Assembly: GCA_019638235.1 (NCBI GenBank)
Contig: JAHBUE010000006.1
Span: forward strand, 1 to 54,073
Direction of reading: 5' to 3'
Origin: Cyclobacteriaceae bacterium
GTDB lineage: Bacteria > Bacteroidota > Bacteroidia > Cytophagales > Cyclobacteriaceae
Length of the DNA stretch: 54,073 nt
Shown: positions 52,374-54,073 of the stretch, piece after piece
Layout: each line of letters opens with the position of its first letter
Position numbering within the stretch: position 1 is the stretch's first letter
Notes under the pieces: model-generated
Told to the model about the DNA's origin: nothing
Databases searched by the model: none
The model's input: the letters and a program-made list of their open reading frames with translations, nothing else
Program-made: the position numbers and the translations under genes

Positions 52374-52497
52374 AACGTTTTTCGGCTTTGCGTTCGGGCG
52401 GGATTAGAAGCACAAACTTTCAACCTTGCACCAAAGTTAGTAAAAAGCACTAACGTTCAATCTACCACGTCAGCCCGCCTGACGCAAAACCGATGTT
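52374..52497 (-). other. attC-like palindromic site 5
   Basis: Plus-strand arms 52374-52402 (AACGTTTTTCGGCTTTGCG...) and 52474-52497 (...ACGCAAAACCGATGTT) pair over CGG(C/T)TTTGCG and the GGGCGGG/CCCGCC block, with mismatched spacer bases at the outer AAC/GTT. On the coding strand it starts GCCACCAAC and ends AACGTTATGCACC. Confidence 0.65.
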
Positions 52498-52511
52498 GGT
52501 GGCTGGCATTC

Positions 52512-53933
52512 TTATCTCCATACTACTGTCAGTTTAGCGTTGTCTTTGGTAAAATAGCTTGATGTATTTTTAAATGTAATTTCTGCCATTGACTTTGGGA
52601 TGAAATTGCTGAAAGTTGCATATTTTTCAACAGGATTTTTTTCGCTGTCAAAATCAAGCTCATAATTTTTGTTTTCGTCTATTAGGGCTATCATTGCATA
52701 TTTGCCGTTTTTCAAGCCGTAAATGTGTCTGGTAGCCGTGCCAATTACTGTTGTCCCTTCAAGATAACCACCTGTTACCGCTACTTTTTTATTAAAATTC
52801 TTTTCACTGTCCATAACCGAAAAAATCAAGGATTTACCTGCTTCTGCCATAGGAATATTAATGTCGAAGTGAAAATAATTTTGAGAAAAATAGGATTGTG
52901 TTACCAATTTTTGATTGAATTGATGTTCGCTTATTTCTTTGCTCAAACCCATATCAAATCCTAAATGTGTCAGCGATGCTGAAACCATTTCAAAATTTAC
53001 CTTTTCTGAAAAAGGTTGTAGTTTGTTGTCTAACAGCGTTTCTTTATTTTGATTGATATTGAAGCAACGTAAACCTTGTTCAAAGTCAATGTTATTCAAA
53101 TTGATTTGCTTAATTTCTTTGTTTTTGTGAGAATAAAAAGCAATGCTTTTGGTTTCAATGTTGTACACAATAGACCATACCGTTTTAAAGTCGCCTTTGG
53201 GAATACTTACACTTTCTAATAACTGAAATGCAGTTTTTTCCGAATAATTACTTGGGTTTTGCAGTTTCTTTATTTGGTTTTCAAGTTGATGGTAACGGTA
53301 AATTTCCGATGTGTTGTTTTGGCGAATACCTTGAATATTATCAATATACTTTTCTGAAAACGCCACCGATTTGTTGGTTATCGCCTGACAAGCGTTGGCT
53401 TCTTTTTCGTAAACCATAGGTTTGCCGTCCAAATATTCTATGATTACCGATTTTCCGTAAGTGTCTGCCAATATATAATGGATTTTTCCTTTAATCGGAT
53501 ATATTTTTAGCGTTTCAACATTGGCGATAACTTCGTCAACGGTTTGAAAATTGTCCAACTGATATTGTATCCATTCCAATTCGTTCAGGTATGTTTTGTC
53601 TTCCGAAATATTAAAACGGGTATCTTCCAACCAAAGCATTTCCACTACAAGCCCTTTTTCATTCATTCCACCATAAGGCATTTCTTTTCCGTTTTGGTTG
53701 AACGTAATACTACCGTATTTACTTGTCCAACTTGCAGGTGTTCCGTTATGTGTGAAGTACGCAACTTTGGTTGTGTTCTTTAAATTTTTGATGATATAAC
53801 CTTTGTCAAAAGTCCAATCGAAATTTTTGCCCAACAGGATTGTCTTTCCATTTTTTAGAACGAATGACGAACAAGGATATGCCGATTGCATTATTGTCGT
53901 CAAGAATAGAAGTGTCCAAAAATATTTTTTCAT
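52512..53933 (-). CDS. Choloylglycine-hydrolase-like Ntn hydrolase fused to a DUF2141-like domain
   Basis: The 473-residue product has a signal peptide whose removal exposes Cys21 (SAYPCSSFV), the N-terminal nucleophile. The linear amide C-N hydrolase fold follows (LLGKNFDW with conserved Asn and Asp, GGMNEKGLVVEMLWLED, IHYILADTYGKSVIIEY) to about residue 300. Residues about 320-473 are a beta-rich domain with GKYAMIALIDENKNYELD and FSNFIPKSM, typical of DUF2141. The substrate may be an N-acyl or bile-salt-like amide. The cassette is 52376-53974. Confidence 0.85.
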   Translation of the reverse strand: MKKYFWTLLFLTTIMQSAYPCSSFVLKNGKTILLGKNFDWTFDKGYIIKNLKNTTKVAYFTHNGTPASWTSKYGSITFNQNGKEMPYGGMNEKGLVVEMLWLEDTRFNISEDKTYLNELEWIQYQLDNFQTVDEVIANVETLKIYPIKGKIHYILADTYGKSVIIEYLDGKPMVYEKEANACQAITNKSVAFSEKYIDNIQGIRQNNTSEIYRYHQLENQIKKLQNPSNYSEKTAFQLLESVSIPKGDFKTVWSIVYNIETKSIAFYSHKNKEIKQINLNNIDFEQGLRCFNINQNKETLLDNKLQPFSEKVNFEMVSASLTHLGFDMGLSKEISEHQFNQKLVTQSYFSQNYFHFDINIPMAEAGKSLIFSVMDSEKNFNKKVAVTGGYLEGTTVIGTATRHIYGLKNGKYAMIALIDENKNYELDFDSEKNPVEKYATFSNFIPKSMAEITFKNTSSYFTKDNAKLTVVWR

Positions 53934-53972
53934 TCTTTCTGTCGTTTTGGGTTGTCGTTTATGCTTGCCACC

Positions 53973-54073
53973 AACGTTTCTCAGCTATACGCAGGCAGGG
54001 ATTTTAACCACTGAACTTCCTACGAAGAACTGAACTTCAAATTTACCACTTTCCTGTCTTACGAAGCACGAAC
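53973..54073 (-). other. attC-like site 6, cut by the window end
   Basis: The plus strand starts AACGTTTCTCAGCTATACG then CAGGCAGGG, the standard left arm. The pairing right arm would lie beyond 54073. The bases outside its AAC (GCCACC) match the core of site 5, framing the hydrolase cassette. More cassettes are therefore expected beyond the window. Confidence 0.5.

Noticed and set aside
49240..53974. The intergenic palindromes as simple terminators or REP elements
   Set aside because: Terminators would not share AAC/GTT outer ends with cores that match across each gene unit; the pattern fits cassettes better.

Overview
The window comes from a member of the Bacteroidota, most likely a Cytophagales-like bacterium. 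The reasons are a gliding-motility/type IX secretion C-terminal domain (end of the gene at 15921-17057), several TAnnTTTG-type -7 promoter boxes, the 465-residue arginine decarboxylase, the reg_prop/Y_Y_Y histidine kinase, tail-fibre-like surface proteins opening with a VGIG...NPNPR motif, and a bacterial deoxyhypusine-synthase-like gene. No rRNA, tRNA, prophage or CRISPR was recognised.

Layout. 1-11.5 kb: an envelope pair (anchored propeller protein plus OmpA lipoprotein), two sensor kinases around an MFS transporter, and a cystathionine gamma-synthase/lyase-type enzyme. 11.5-17 kb: a three-gene surface operon of two repeat-rich tail-fibre-like paralogues and a T9SS type B substrate. 17-21.7 kb: a 2-oxo-acid dehydrogenase E2 and pyruvate phosphate dikinase. 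21.8-24.1 kb: a small accessory island (TfoX C-terminal domain, secreted VOC protein, membrane protein, AraC regulator) holding one attC-like palindrome. 24.1-29.4 kb: cinA, an FMN alpha-hydroxy-acid oxidase, a DUF4197 lipoprotein, a 48-residue membrane protein and a PaaN-type aldehyde dehydrogenase. 29.5-40.1 kb: mostly minus-strand housekeeping genes, with a RES/Xre toxin-antitoxin pair wedged between nth and fmt, then folA, NamZ, a LolC/E-type permease (plus strand), a YiiX-like peptidase and a DPM-type glycosyltransferase. 40.2-42.8 kb: a frameshifted secreted-protein gene, then YceI and a porin-like protein. 42.9-46.7 kb: a polyamine locus (arginine decarboxylase, arginase-family ureohydrolase, deoxyhypusine-synthase-like enzyme). 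46.7-49.2 kb: three tandem hairpin repeats, a GxxExxY (PD-(D/E)XK-like) gene, a fourth repeat copy and argS.

The most interesting part is 49.24 kb to the window end. Five units, all read from the minus strand, are separated by 120-200 bp imperfect palindromes. On the coding strand each palindrome starts xxxAAC and ends AACGTTxxx, the polarity of integron attC sites. In four of the five units the bases after the upstream GTT are the reverse complement of those before the downstream AAC (9 to 19 positions). That is the pattern expected if each unit once existed as a circular cassette. Cargo: a lipoprotein, a four-helix membrane protein, a zinc-ribbon protein, a Fic/VbhA-type toxin-antitoxin pair, and an Ntn-hydrolase fused to a DUF2141-like domain. 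No integrase is in the window; in an ordinary integron it would lie beyond 54073. Two sites look chimeric, one has taken up another palindromic element, and half of one is almost identical to the solitary site at 22.6 kb, 29 kb away.
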